From Malaya genurostris (taxonomy: Eukaryota > Arthropoda > Insecta > Diptera > Culicidae): a DNA stretch of 64,000 bases. The stretch is from assembly GCF_030247185.1 (NCBI RefSeq), contig NC_080570.1, positions 149,516,641 through 149,580,640 of the forward strand. Reading direction: 5' to 3'. The notes under the pieces were generated by a model. That model ran no database searches and was not told the DNA's origin. It was given only the letters and a program-made list of their open reading frames with translations. Both the position numbers and the translations under genes were made by a program. Shown here piece after piece: positions 45,405 to 56,095 of this stretch (position 1 is its first letter; every line of letters begins with the position of its first letter).

Positions 45405-46020
45405 ATCAGAACGTGTTCTGAGGAAGAGAACAAAATATCTGCTGCTGTACAACAAATCGTTCGAGAAAAATGTTCCAAATAGTGCTTAATATCGTAGTGA
45501 GGTCCACAATTTGGTTCTTCTGAAAGGCAGTAATGAATCCCGTACAGCACCCGGATAGTTTCTTTCAATGAAATGGAAATCCGAATGGAATAATCCAAAT
45601 TTAAAATCTATATGCGGCTATTTTTATAGCCGTTAGGACCGCCCATTAGTGAAAAAGCTACAAACGAAATCACATAAAAAGAAACCTCCTAACAAAAATT
45701 GAAGCAGTTTGGATTCTATCGCCACTGCGAGCCGATGTATTTTGTGTCGTTTGGAAAGCTAGTTTCGCTTCCGACAAGAGCTATTACGTCACAGCTGCTA
45801 GTCGTTTGCATTGGTGAAAAAACAACGAAAAGATGACAACGGTGGCCAGCATCACACAAAATCAGCCGTTCTAATGGCTCTAAAAGTTTTCTAAAGAACT
45901 ATTAGGATTTGTTGTTCGCAAATCGAAGGTAATTATCCTCAGTTTAGTGCAAATCAAGAACAGTTTGGTTAGATTTGTGCACTTTTCGCTGTGTGAAATT
46001 CACAGTAATCGAGATCAAGT
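45405..46020. repeat. two-part dispersed repeat (segments Y then X)
   Basis: Y (about 45440-45630: 'ttaatatcgtag', 'atgaatcccgtacagca', 'ggatagtttctttca') precedes X (about 45790-46010: 'gtcgtttgcattgg', 'acaacgaaaag', 'cagtttagtgcaaatc', 'cacttttcgc'), the reverse order of 6850-7290. A rearrangement or a circularly permuted tandem origin would explain this. Confidence 0.55.
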
Positions 46021-46222
46021 GAAGCCTTCTTTGTTTTTGCGAAAAATGTGAAAAAGGGGAAAGCTTGCATGATTCATACAATTGATCAACTAATTGATAT
46101 TCGGAAGTGTTAACGAACATGTCAGTTGTTTTCGTATTCACGACATCCAGTTATGTCTCTGACATTACCCACCCGTCTTTTTCTCTTGACGATGCTCATT
46201 CACCTATTGAGCAAATATTTTA

Positions 46223-47506
46223 AAGACTGTCCCAGAAAGTATGGACGTACTTTGATTTCGCTGTAAATAATTCACAAGTGTTAGATATTCAAATTTTATT
46301 CGTCGTACCTACTGATAATATTAGACTACAACAACAGAATATTATTCTCAACATTTGCTACTTAGCCATCGTAGACTAGCTGGCGCACCTTCTTGCGAAC
46401 GTTCCTCATTAAATTCCGTACAGACTTCTTGGCGACAAGTTTTGACACTATTTTCCAATCATTTTCGAATTGTTGAATGGTCTCGACTGCCGAGACATGT
46501 TTCCTAAGATGTGCCTTCGTTAATGCCCAAAATTCCTCAATTGGTCGAAGTTGTGAGCAATTTGGTGGTTTCATGTCTTTTGGGACGAAAGTGACATTTT
46601 TGGTAGTATACCATTCTACCGTTGATTTCGAGTAGTGGCAAGAAGCAAGATCTGGCCAGAAGACAACAGGATCCTTGTGGCTTCGAATCATGGGTAGAAG
46701 TCGTTTTTGTAAACATTCCTTGATGAATATTTCGCTGTTCATTGAAGCAGTGGTAATGAAGGGTTTCGAAATCTTACCGCAGCTACAAATTGCTTGCCAG
46801 ACCATAGCTTTCTTACCAAATTTTTCGACTTCAATCGACTGGTTTAACACTTGCCCTGCTTGCACCGTATAATATTGTGGTCCCGGCAAGGATTTGTAAT
46901 TGAGTTTCACGTAGGTTTCGTCGTCCATGATTATGCAGTTCAAATTTCCAGCAAGAATCGTATTGTACAGCTTTCGAACCCTTGGCCTGATCGATGCTTC
47001 TTGTGTCGGACTACGTTTTGGTTGTTTCTGCTTCTTATAGGTTCGAAGATTCAAACAAAGAACATTTGACTTCGAAGTGCCGACTTTTTTGCCACATCCC
47101 GAGCTGAAACCTCCTTCTTTTGCTCGAACGCCTTCAGTATACGTTTATCCAACTGAGGGTTAGCAGGACCTTTTTTTCGACCCGTTTTCGGTTTATCCTC
47201 AAAGGTGTTATCTTCACCGAACATCCTGATTGCATTTCGCACGGCTTTTTCACTTACTCCTTCCATTTTTGCTATCTTTACCAGTGACAGTCCGCGTTCT
47301 GTGCACCATTTGTACCCAATTTTTCGACGTTGTTCTGCTGAAAGTCCACGCATTTCGAAACAAACTAATGAAAACGAATAAACAACTGCACAAGTGGTTA
47401 GAGAAGAGTGTAAACAACAGGACGCAGCCATAAAAATCGACAGATTCTGAGCCATTGCGAAATGGCAGAGGTTTTTGGTTGCGTCCATACTTTCTGGGAC
47501 AGTCTC
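46223..47506 (-). mobile_element. DD37E transposon with both terminal repeats
   Basis: The ends read AAGACTGTCCCAGAAAGTAT and, inverted, GAGACTGTCCCAGAAAGTAT, and are flanked by TA (46221-46222 and 47507-47508). The 1284-bp length suits a single-gene Tc1/mariner-type element. It is the best-preserved of at least four traces of this family in the window (6.5, 9.9, 35 and 46 kb). Confidence 0.9.
46362..47353 (-). pseudogene. DD37E transposase, nearly intact with one frameshift
   Basis: Starts MRGLSAEQRRKIGYKW (47353). An HTH-type region (CTERGLSLVKIAKMEGVSEK, AVRNAIRMFGE) is followed by a GRKKGP linker. Near 47080 one base is missing in the AAAAAA run after DVA and about 12 bp are lost, shifting frame. 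The catalytic domain then stays open to 46362. MDDETYVK, WPDLASCHYSK and RPIEEFW carry the D, D and E. There are 37 residues between the second D and the E, hence DD37E, a class described from mosquitoes. Three residues (ETS) before IEVEKF are deleted relative to the 35-kb copy. Confidence 0.88.
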
Positions 47507-48270
47507 TATTTCTAGTAACAAAGGCTGAATGCGGCACCATTTGAAGTGAACAACGATTGACCTTGGTTGCGAACTCACCACTGGTTTTGGTTTGTTAAGT
47601 TTGCTCTTTGCAAATCGTGTTTTTGTTCACTCTGCTATGCTGCGTTCTGTTTCTGTCGTCTTGACAGCAACCGTTTAATTTCTAGAAACAATCCTTAAAC
47701 AAAAAGTCGAAAAGATAATATTAGAGAGTGAACCAAACAAACATGGATACTATTGCAACATGTAATGAAAATAGGTTTTTGGTTCTGGAAGCAAATATCC
47801 GGTAGTTTAAAAATGAAGATGTAACCAATAGATTTCGAACTGTAATCTGTCAGATCTGCGGAGTCATATTTAAAGCTTCAGCATCTACCAACATCATTGA
47901 GTCATTATATTTGTGCGTCAAGTGTAAGAATTCGAGAGTTAAGGGATAATTTATGAGCGTCGAAAGTCAGGAATCAACATTCAAAAATCAAGAGACGAAA
48001 ATCGAGAAACGAGATTCAACAATAAGAAGTTGGAAGCCAACAGTCTTAGTGAAGTGTCGAGTAGATATATTAAGTCTACAGTGGAGGGTCGGTTTCTTTA
48101 AATAGAAAAATAAAACTCATCGTCAAGTGTCCAGGCGAAAATTAAAGTTCTATTTAACAATCATCATTAACAGTTTATCACTTTTATTTCTTGGAAATAG
48201 GAAAAATGCGACTCCTGACCTGTAACGAAGAGGGAAGTAACTTTGTGGCTACCGATAAAAGGTGTATGCT
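47507..48270. other. non-coding stretch, nothing recognised
   Basis: AT-rich sequence between the DD37E element and the hairpin. There is no gene or repeat I can name. Confidence 0.35.
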
Positions 48271-48360
48271 AAATTGGTCACAAACAGGCAAAAGAAATAT
48301 CTTGTCTGGTGGGCTCACTCACCAGACAAGTTATTTCTTTTGCCTGTTTGTGACCAATTT
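48271..48360. other. near-perfect 90-bp hairpin (41-bp arms, 8-nt loop)
   Basis: Arms 48271-48311 and 48320-48360 are inverted copies starting AAATTGGTCACAAACAGGCA, with a single mismatch in 41 bp (ATATC against ATAAC) and the loop GGCTCACT. No flanking target duplication is evident. The length and near-perfect stem would suit a small-RNA precursor, a very young foldback insertion, or a cruciform. Confidence 0.9.
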
Positions 48361-49992
48361 TTAGTCAACAATTATTCCTAATGAGCGTCATCTCAATCAA
48401 GAATGCCAGAGAATCAATTAATATCAATTCACGTTCACATCTTATTCATCTTATGGCAGCGATATCAGAAAGAGTTATGAACAATTGGGCAATATCGATA
48501 TCGAGTAAAGAAATACAATTTTAAGTAGTTTGAAACTTTCAAAATTCAAAATTCGTTCTATAGCAAGTGCATTCGATTCAACTGAACAAAAGCAATCGTT
48601 ATGTATACTTACCATTTTCGTTAGAGACTATGCATACAATGAGAAGTATGATAACATACCAGTTTGTAAGGATATTATGCTACCGAAACGTGTGTACAAG
48701 ACCTTCCTTGAACCGCTAAGGATGATTTTTTTTTTGCTCATCAAATCGATCCATCCAGACATTGGGTTGATTTTTTGACTCACTAAACCTCTAAACGGGC
48801 GACTAGTGCAATTTTGTTCCGGGTGCCCATTTTTCAAGCTACGCCACTGGCTGTCACGTATTCAACCTTGGGATGCAAACACTACGTATTAGCTGGTTTT
48901 AAATTAATGCGCTTGTCAATGTTTTGGTGTACAAAGAAATGTTGTTTTTTACACGGAGCCGCAAATCTACAAAATTTTGAGTACTTTCCACTTAACTTAG
49001 GAGTTCCGTGTAGTAGCTTAATTCTAGTTAAAGTGATTCCATTGCGTTTCCATAAGTCGCTTGCAAAACTATACTGAAAAGTGAAATTGTGTTTATGAAT
49101 TTGGTTAGTATTTGGTTCTATGACGAAATTCAAATGAGCGCCGATTCCTGAAGATCACCGTCTTTAATTTGTCGTTGAGTGAGGTATGCAGAATGTGTAA
49201 ACTTTCGGCATCTCATATTGCATTTAAACTTCCAAAGTTTGTATGCGAATCTTCAAAGTTTTTGTTCTAATTTAATTGATCGCGTTGCAGTTGCAAGCTG
49301 ACTTTATTGAAATTAGAGTACAAATTGTTTGAGTATGCTAGGTCGCACTCGACTTCAACAAAGCATCGTGCCTACTGTTTGATTTTGATATTTGCATCTC
49401 GGTAGTGAAAACGGATTCGAAGCGAGAACCGACAAAATTTTGCTTGTGCATCGCGAAAATCCACACTACTCGTAAAGTTGTCGAAATTTCATAATTTGTA
49501 GTATTAACAACCAGTAAGTGCAGATGGGAAGGGAATCGATAGCGGGATGTCCCAAAAACGTCGGAATCTGTTACTAGCGGACTCCTAACTTGGCCATCCA
49601 AGAAATGTCGTCTATAACCGTGAATCGAGCTGAAAATCTAGCAAGACTGTCGCCAGTTCGAGAATACGCAACAAACTGTTGTCAGTGAGATGTATTTCAA
49701 GGCAAACTGGCGATCTCTGACGAGCAAGTTTTACGAAACATGACAGAAGGACTCGAACGAAAGGCCAGGATATTCACATTTACTGGAAAAGTAGCATGAG
49801 TGAATAGTTTTGCTTTTGTATGAACTGAACTTGCAATGTGAAATTAAATTTTTGATATAACATTTAAAATATTTTCAATAATTCTATACATTTGCTCTGA
49901 ACCTTTCTCATTGCTCACCTGTTGACAATTTAGAGTTTACAATAAATTAATTAGTATAACAACAATAAATTGAGCTAGTGCCCACTGGTGGG
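48361..49992. other. 1.6 kb non-coding, nothing recognised
   Basis: AT-rich sequence with short frames only (at most 87 codons, no domains). No transposon ends are identified. Confidence 0.35.
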
Positions 49993-49999
49993 CTGTAGA

Positions 50000-50283
50000 C
50001 AGGTTCGTACCCAGGATTTCGTTTCGGCAGGGGCTCAAAAATAAAAAAATAATGTTACTGAAGATTGCTGATGTACCTAATTCTCGGAGTGCCCTTTACG
50101 GGTGTTTTTAACAGACACTTTAAACTTTTCCACTGGAACTGTTATTGTATTACATTTCTTTACGTTTACTGTCTTGTAATTTCTGTAACATATGTCTGAG
50201 ACCTTCTAAATAATTATGTTATACATCTGTTTTTGATTTCGGGAGTGGCCCGGGCCCCTCGGGCCTTCCCTCTGGGTACGTGA
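50000..50283. mobile_element. putative MITE with 7-bp direct repeats
   Basis: The left end contains CGTACCCAG and the right end its inverse CTGGGTACG. An exact 7-bp repeat CTGTAGA flanks the segment (49993-49999 and 50284-50290). The interior is non-coding with a GC-rich patch (gtggcccgggcccctcggg) near the right end. The terminal repeat is short, so the exact borders and superfamily are uncertain. Confidence 0.5.
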
Positions 50284-50344
50284 CTGTAGAGTTCACTTTG
50301 GGAATCACAGCTCTAGAGTTACGTACTGAAAAAAATTGGTAGTA

Positions 50345-50445
50345 TTACGTTTGCTCAGAGGTTTTTGTTTGACCGTTAGGTAGCATTAGCAGTTCAACAT
50401 AAAATGCTGACGCACTGATCAGTCGAAGGCGAAACGTAAAAATTC
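50345..50445 (+). other. degenerate second copy of the hammerhead-like repeat
   Basis: 'agcagttcaacataaaatgc', 'gcactgatcagtcgaaggcg' and 'aaacgtaaaa' parallel the minus strand of 27786-27850. The core at 50415-50435 reads CTGATCA (instead of CTGATGA), then GTC-GAAG-GC and GAAAC. An upstream 'attacgttt' could pair with part of 'aaacgtaa'. The G-to-C change in the conserved core would be expected to kill cleavage. Confidence 0.45.
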
Positions 50446-51473
50446 AAAATAGTTATGTGCACTTAGCACAAAACCGGTACCCATGCGGTACCAATCCTAA
50501 ATAACCCGTAAATAACTAAACTATATTATTCTGTATGTACTCAAATCGATCATTTCGTGGAAACCTGTTATCGAATAGTAACAAGTAAAACAGTGGCATA
50601 TTCTTTATCGAATTGGCTATGGTCGGTACTAGAATGAACAATTTCTGCTGAGAAAAAAAAAACAAAATAGCGACCTTTTTGCGATTTTAGACTCTTCATT
50701 TGCACTTTTAATTGTTCATAACTTTTTTGGAATAACAATGAATAGTTTTGGTTGTAGTTCCGACCAAAGGGAGACATTTAACGAGTAGAATGCCAAACGG
50801 CATTTTACTGGAATACGAGTGACACTCAGTTAAAAAAACGAGGTTTCGAGAAAAACCCGAATAAAATTTTTATTTCCGTCTAATCGTGTCTCGGCGTTCA
50901 CCGTCTCTCCCTTTTTATTACCAACTTCTAGGTCGCGTGTACACTCGGGATTAATTAAATATCATTTCTAAAAGTATTTTCTAGCAATTTACTTAAAAAA
51001 ATTGTTTGGAAATTGTTTGAAGAAATCAATTCCACGAACTGTTTTGATTAAACCCAACAGGTGCATAAAATTTTGCTAGTCACGAGCACCCTGAATCTTA
51101 ACACTTATTTGTGAACTCTGCACATGTTTGGTTCGCCAGACTAGCGAAATCCTGTGTCCTGTTACTTCTGTGTATGAAATTCAAGTAAATGGAGTAATAT
51201 TTTCAGAACAGTATCTCGAAATATGCTTTGTGAATGATTTTTTACTATTACTGTCATAATAATTGTTATTAATCCCAGCATGTATTAAACTATTACCAGC
51301 TGTTTTCATTGGTTCATGGAATCCGAATGTGCTTGAATCATGTTCCGGGCCAAACACAAAAAAAGTCATTTTTTTACCGTGAATACTTTATTTTATTTTT
51401 CAGTATACGCTCTAAATGAAGAGCGATACACTTGACCCATCATCGGTCCTCCAACATTTTGATGGCCTTGAGG
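50446..51473. other. 1 kb non-coding, nothing recognised
   Basis: AT-rich, no domain-bearing frame. No repeats that I can match elsewhere in the window. Confidence 0.3.
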
Positions 51474-51667
51474 ACCATCGTCCAAGTACCATGCGCGTGG
51501 GTGGTTTGCGAAATTTTCGATGGAAATTTTGAAAAATTTGCCAAAACCAAAAACAAAAACTTTTCTTTATCTACAGGGCAGAAATGGCTGAAAAAATCGA
51601 AGGATTTACCGAGTGTTATCAAAAATAGCTCGGAAAAATGAGTGTTTTGTGATCTTTCACAATTATT
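51474..51667. repeat. inverted repeat, left arm
   Basis: About 195 bp matching 52190-52381 in inverted orientation ('gtccaagtacca', 'ttttcgatggaaa', 'aaatttgccaaaaccaaaaa', 'atgagtgtttt', 'gtgatctttcacaatt'). The arms enclose a SINE and about 300 bp of other sequence. A non-autonomous foldback element is possible. Confidence 0.7.
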
Positions 51668-51790
51668 ACACACACTCAAACTGAAGCGGATTTTCTTCAG
51701 CTCATTGCAAAATTGATTCTATTGTGTGGGAAACTTAGAAAACGTTACAAAACTAACATTATTCCGTTTATAAACTGATCGCTAGCATGC

Positions 51791-52000
51791 CCGGGTTGAC
51801 GGTTCAATGCATTGGACGCTGATCTTACAAGCCAATTGTCGTATGTTCGAACCCCGCCTTAGGAGGATTCTTAGCGTCAGTAGGATCCATAGTACTAGCC
51901 ATGCAATGATTCTGTACGCTATATGAATCGGCTGCGAAGTCTGTTGAAACAGAAAGGCCAAATTCCACAAAAGGAATGTAATGCCAAGACTTTGCTTTGC
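51791..52000 (+). mobile_element. tRNA-derived SINE (Feilai-like)
   Basis: Head 'ggttgacggttcaatgcatt' with A-box character, B box TGTTCGAACCC (51844-51854), then a conserved non-tRNA body ('agtactagccatgcaatgat', 'gaatcggctgcgaag', 'gaaacagaaaggccaaatt') and the tail 'gactttgctttgc'. The structure of tRNA head, unrelated body and short terminal repeat matches my recollection of Feilai in Aedes. It lies between the arms of the 51.5/52.2-kb inverted repeat. Confidence 0.7.
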
Positions 52001-52189
52001 GAAATAATTTGAATTTTCTTTAGTACTTCCAAATCGTCAAAATACAACGGAATCGGTTTTATAAAATTCGTTGATTTTCCATGAAAAGCATGGAAAGCTT
52101 TTCCAAAAATGTGTCTGAATGTAATCCTTGCAGCCAGAAAAAGGTTTATTCCACAAAAAAAAATCATCATATCATCGCATTATTTTCCC

Positions 52190-52381
52190 AAAGAATTGTG
52201 AAAGATCACTAAAACACTCATTTTTCAGAGCTATTTTAGGTGACACTCGGAAAAACCTCCGAATTTACCAGCCATTTCCACCCTGCAGATAGATAAAAGA
52301 TTTTCAAAGGTCTGTATGTTTTTGGTTTTGGCAAATTTTTCAAAGTTTCCATCGAAAATTTCCTGGTACTTGGAGGATGGC
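52190..52381. repeat. inverted repeat, right arm
   Basis: Counterpart of 51474-51667. It directly abuts a mariner relic on its right. Confidence 0.7.
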
Positions 52382-52384
52382 CTT

Positions 52385-52770
52385 GAACAAAAAAATTATC
52401 AATGCCTTCAAAATAGGCTTCCGTTTTCGCAATGACCTCAGCATTCGACGAAAATTTCTTTCCCTGGAGAAACCTTTTCTGGCTTGGAAATAGATAATAG
52501 TCGCTGGGGGCCAGATCTGGAGAATACGGGGGATATGGTGGACCAATCTGTTGCTATTTTATCAGGACACGAAACTCGTCTTTTTCCAAAGCTTGATGAA
52601 AACTAGAATTCGTCTGACACGATCAGCTGTTATTTAAACACTAGTGGATATATTGTCGAGAAATTTGGTATTTAGTCATTTAGAGGCTTGTTCTTAGCGA
52701 AACTATACACGACTGGAAACTATGCACGTTTTTTTTTGTAAGAGGCCCGGGACTTATCATTCCATGTAGT
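52385..52770 (-). pseudogene. mariner relic with one TIR and an internal deletion
   Basis: The minus strand has PPYSPDLAPSDYYLFPSQKR and LQGKKFSSNAEVIAKTEAYF (C-terminal part with the third Asp), joined directly to an N-terminal scrap, KDEFRVLIK (near 52575-52555). The right end reads 'cgggacttatcattccatgt', similar to the TIR of the 5475-6383 element (GGGACTTATTGATCCATGT). The left TIR and most of the transposase are missing. Confidence 0.7.
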
Positions 52771-52771
52771 A

Positions 52772-53035
52772 TATTGAAGAAGCCAAATGAATGAGAAACT
52801 TACGGAAAACCTGCGTCCTTAGATGTACGTCTACCAACTCGGTGCTGTTGTAGAGCTGTGTCTACCACAGCTCAGGATGGCGGAAATGGTAAACGCGTAT
52901 GCACGGATTGCATAAGAACGCAGGTTCAAGCCCTGCCGCTGAGAGATTTTTTTTTTTCAAAAAAAGACAAATTTTCTGTGAGTTTTTCATTCATTTGGCT
53001 TCTTCAAAATATGTTTCCAGTCAGTCATTGCAAAA
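52772..53035 (+). mobile_element. foldback element with tRNA-like core, copy 2
   Basis: The left end 'tattgaagaagccaaatgaa' and right end 'ttcatttggcttcttcaaaa' are inverted, as in copy 1. The right end continues into 'gtcagtcattgcaaaactga', which matches the far left of copy 1 inverted, so the full terminal repeat is longer than in copy 1. The tRNA-like core is at about 52870-52946 (CTCAG…CTGAG acceptor ends, 'gcgtatgcacggattgcata' anticodon arm, GGTTCAAGCCC B box). Confidence 0.75.
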
Positions 53036-53985
53036 CTGAATTTAAAATTCTGAAAATTCTTTCCCAAACGATTTCCTTTTGAATAATTTAAGAACTATGA
53101 CAAGTTGGATTCGTCTGGATTCTTCATGGAATTTCGTAGAATTTTACAACAAAACAAAAATGCATTTATGTTGTGTTGATTTTAAATCGAATGCGGCTAT
53201 CATTCTTTTAATTACGATGAAATAAACTGGTATCCAGCGTAGAACACATACACACTCTCCCTCTCTCACACACACAACCGACGAACGGCATCGGTTTCTT
53301 TTGTTCAACCCTTTCAAATTTGATTATTATCATAATAATGCGTATAATTTCTTCGGATCCCTCTTCGGCCACTGCACACTTGTGTTGTGTTGGTAGCGAA
53401 AATTTACCGAAAAGTAGAAAAGGGCTCTGATTCGAAACAAGACCCTTTCGAGATGGCAAATCAAAACAGGGATGAGAATCTCCCGAGTGTGTGGATGTGT
53501 CCGTGTTTTGGGTGTTTTACTGTTTTATGCGTAAAAAGACACCCCCCTGGCAGCTTCTCTGCGGATGCGGGTGCGTGTGTTTTGTGTTCATATGGTAACA
53601 GGTAGAAAGGGGGGAGTGGGATGGGATGGGATGGGACTGATACAACACACGGTTTTGGGTATGGTCAGGAATCAGCCCGCATCGGAGGATCTAGCTAGCT
53701 AGGGGTTGGGTCGGTTGGCCCAAGACCACAAAAAATGGCAGGACTTTTGCTCGGTAGCTAGCCTTCTAATGGAATCAGAGTGCGTTCAATCTTTCGTTAA
53801 CCAGTCGGCGTATGGATGTCATTATAATTCGGTAGAGGTTTAATGGGGTGCTGATACAAGGGTCGGCCGCCGGGTTTGATGTGGTTGAAATGGGATCAAT
53901 TTTTGGATAAAAGAGATTTCTGGACTTGGGAAGCTAGCAAAAGATTGTTTAAGATATGACCAAAAATTCGGTTTTTCTTTTCAGA
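53036..53985. other. intron sequence before the MYT1-like coding exon
   Basis: No coding signal. GA- and GT-rich patches include repeated GGGAT near 53615-53635 and CA/CT-rich sequence near 53245-53278. It ends in a pyrimidine-rich acceptor (ttttcttttcag, to 53985). Confidence 0.5.
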
Positions 53986-54570
53986 CTTCTGAAATGTAGT
54001 ACCGGTAGTTCCCTTCGCCTACGCAATCGTCTGATATGCACCACCGGTCAGCGGTGCACATCCGAGACGACGAACCACATCCGGCCGGGCCCGTAGATCT
54101 GCGGTCTCGCATGGATTCATCGCCGGTGTCGTACAAGTTGAGACAGTCCGACCGAAGTGTTATGCGAGGAGACTCTGCCGTAGTCTCCGTTTCGACCGTC
54201 AGCAGCAGTACCAGCAGCCGAAGTTCCGAGCATCAACGAAGCAGTCAACATCATCATCATCAACATCATTCTCAGCAGCAGCAGCAGCATCACAATCAAA
54301 ACCACCACCAGCAGCATCAACATCATCAACAGCAGCACCATCAAACGCCGCAGTTCCGTCAAACAAGCCACAGCAGAAAGCTGAGCCCCGGCGGAAGTGA
54401 CGGAGCAGTAAGTTCTTCGACGACCACCAACAGGACAACAGTGGGAACTGAACCAGCAGCAGCAGCAGTCAATTTGAACCGAGCGGCCACTCTGCTACGG
54501 CACGGAACCGCTCCATCGTCGACGTCTTCCGGTGCTTCAGTGGCAAGCTCTTTTCCTGCCGGATTGAAAG
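53986..54570 (+). CDS. MYT1/NZF-type zinc-finger protein, N-terminal coding exon
   Basis: The exon runs from the acceptor cag/ACTTC (53985/53986) to the donor AAAG/gtgagt (54570/54571). Translation starts at ATG 54036 (G at -3): an in-frame TGA at 53991-53993 rules out an upstream in-frame extension within the exon, and a start-stop ATGTAG lies at 53995-54000. It encodes 178 residues plus one base: MHHRSAVHIRDDEPHPAGP, a Ser-rich tract, a His/Gln-rich tract at about residues 68-107, then Ser/Thr/Ala-rich sequence ending FPAGLK. No folded domain is visible. The phase (one base left) matches the exon at 62402 exactly, giving LK-E-SSKCPTPGC. The identity comes from those zinc fingers. Confidence 0.85.
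53995..54000 (+). promoter_or_regulatory. start-stop upstream ORF (ATG TAG)
   Basis: ATG followed directly by TAG lies 36 bp upstream of the main ATG in the same exon. Start-stop elements are known in other eukaryotic mRNAs to stall initiating ribosomes and lower downstream translation. A effect here is inference and requires that the mature mRNA contains this stretch. Confidence 0.4.
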
Positions 54571-55809
54571 GTGAGTTGTTGGGTTTGCATCCTTCTCAAT
54601 CAATAGTAACGTAGCACCATTCAAAACAATATCGAGTCGAATTAAACCGTCGACCTTTCCCAGTGATCCCACGCGGGAGCACCGAACAGGGAATCCCCAA
54701 AATCCTCGGATTTTTAGGAAACTCGAAACTAAAGTTGCGAAGACGTGCCCAGAATATCCTCTTCTCATCTCTAGTTAGCAGTCACTGTAGCAAAAATTAT
54801 CATGTTGGAACCATTCCACTTAGAAGGGAGAAGCGAAAAAGAAACATGTTTCCGAAGGTTCTTCACCAACATGTGTTACGATATGTGCCGGCTCCGGATT
54901 AGAATTCTTCCTTCGGGTTCCGGCCCCTGCCCTGCTACAGTAAGCCAGTACATATAGTGTAAGGAACCTGGTCAAAGTTTCATCCCGGGCAGTTGAAAAA
55001 GCAGCATGCATATAGCGAAGGGTTTATTTTACTACATCCCTTCCATCCTACTTCGCCTACCCTTCTTCTTCTTCTTCGGCGGAGAGGTAAAATCACAACC
55101 GGCAGGTTAAAATAGTTGCACGCTGATGGACGCCTTTCAACACTCTCGGCCATGTGACGGCGGGGATGGGGATGACGACGACGATGACGACGACTATAGA
55201 TGGTAAATTCATTTACAAGACCATCAAATAGGAAGTTAACAGGAATGTTACCCCGGCGTGCCGGGGTTCCGTCGTCGTTGTTATCCTTTGGCGAGGGAAA
55301 AGGATTCGCTCTGTCAGAAAAAATATTTGTTTAGGATTTCTGTTATGTGTGTATTTTAACTATATGAAGATGAGCTAATTTGGACTCCCTCCGGCTTTTG
55401 ATGGGTTAGGGAAAAAAAATGGAGGATGGTTCGGCACTGAACCGTGTTTTTAACACATTTTATTTAAAATATTTTAGTGCTTACAGAATTATGTTCAAGG
55501 TAATTTGGTTTGAGCTAGCTGACATTATTTGTCAGAAGTAATTAAAATGCATGGAAGTACATTAACTTGATTAGAAATCATATATGCAACGCATTTCATT
55601 TCAGGCTACTTGACTTTACATCAATTAAAAAAAAACAGTGCGAATCCACCTGCCCTTAAATCGACAAACGACAGGTTTCAAACCCGTTCATAATCTTTTG
55701 CAACAAGAATTCTGCGACTAACTTCAACTCGTACTACTGATACTATGTGTGCAACTTTGAACTGTTTTTTTTTATTTAAAAAAAGACTATAACGACTATT
55801 CGAGAACGA

Positions 55810-56095
55810 TGGCGATATACTTTTTATTGAAAGTATTGTCTACATGGATACAATTTGATTTTTGCATCATGCCATTTTTGTACATTCTCGGAAGTTTGGA
55901 AATGTTGCTCAGCCAGTGTTCGTGTTCTAACGATGAAAATTAAAAAAATGATAATCTGCGGGTGCCAGATCTGATCAATATGGCGGGTGTGGTTGAAGCT
56001 CCCAAACAAGCGACGAAATTGTTTCTTGGACCACTTCTGTTCAGTGTGAAAAAGCGTCCCCATGCTGCAGAATGATTCTGACTAGAGATGGGCAA
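55810..56095 (-). pseudogene. mariner/Tc1-type transposase relic
   Basis: With frame corrections the minus strand reads ELQPHPPY followed by SDLAPADYHFFNFHR, matching the HPPYSPDLAPSDY(H)LF motif around the third catalytic residue. An upstream piece may correspond to the second-Asp region. It is heavily decayed with no ends identified. Confidence 0.55.
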
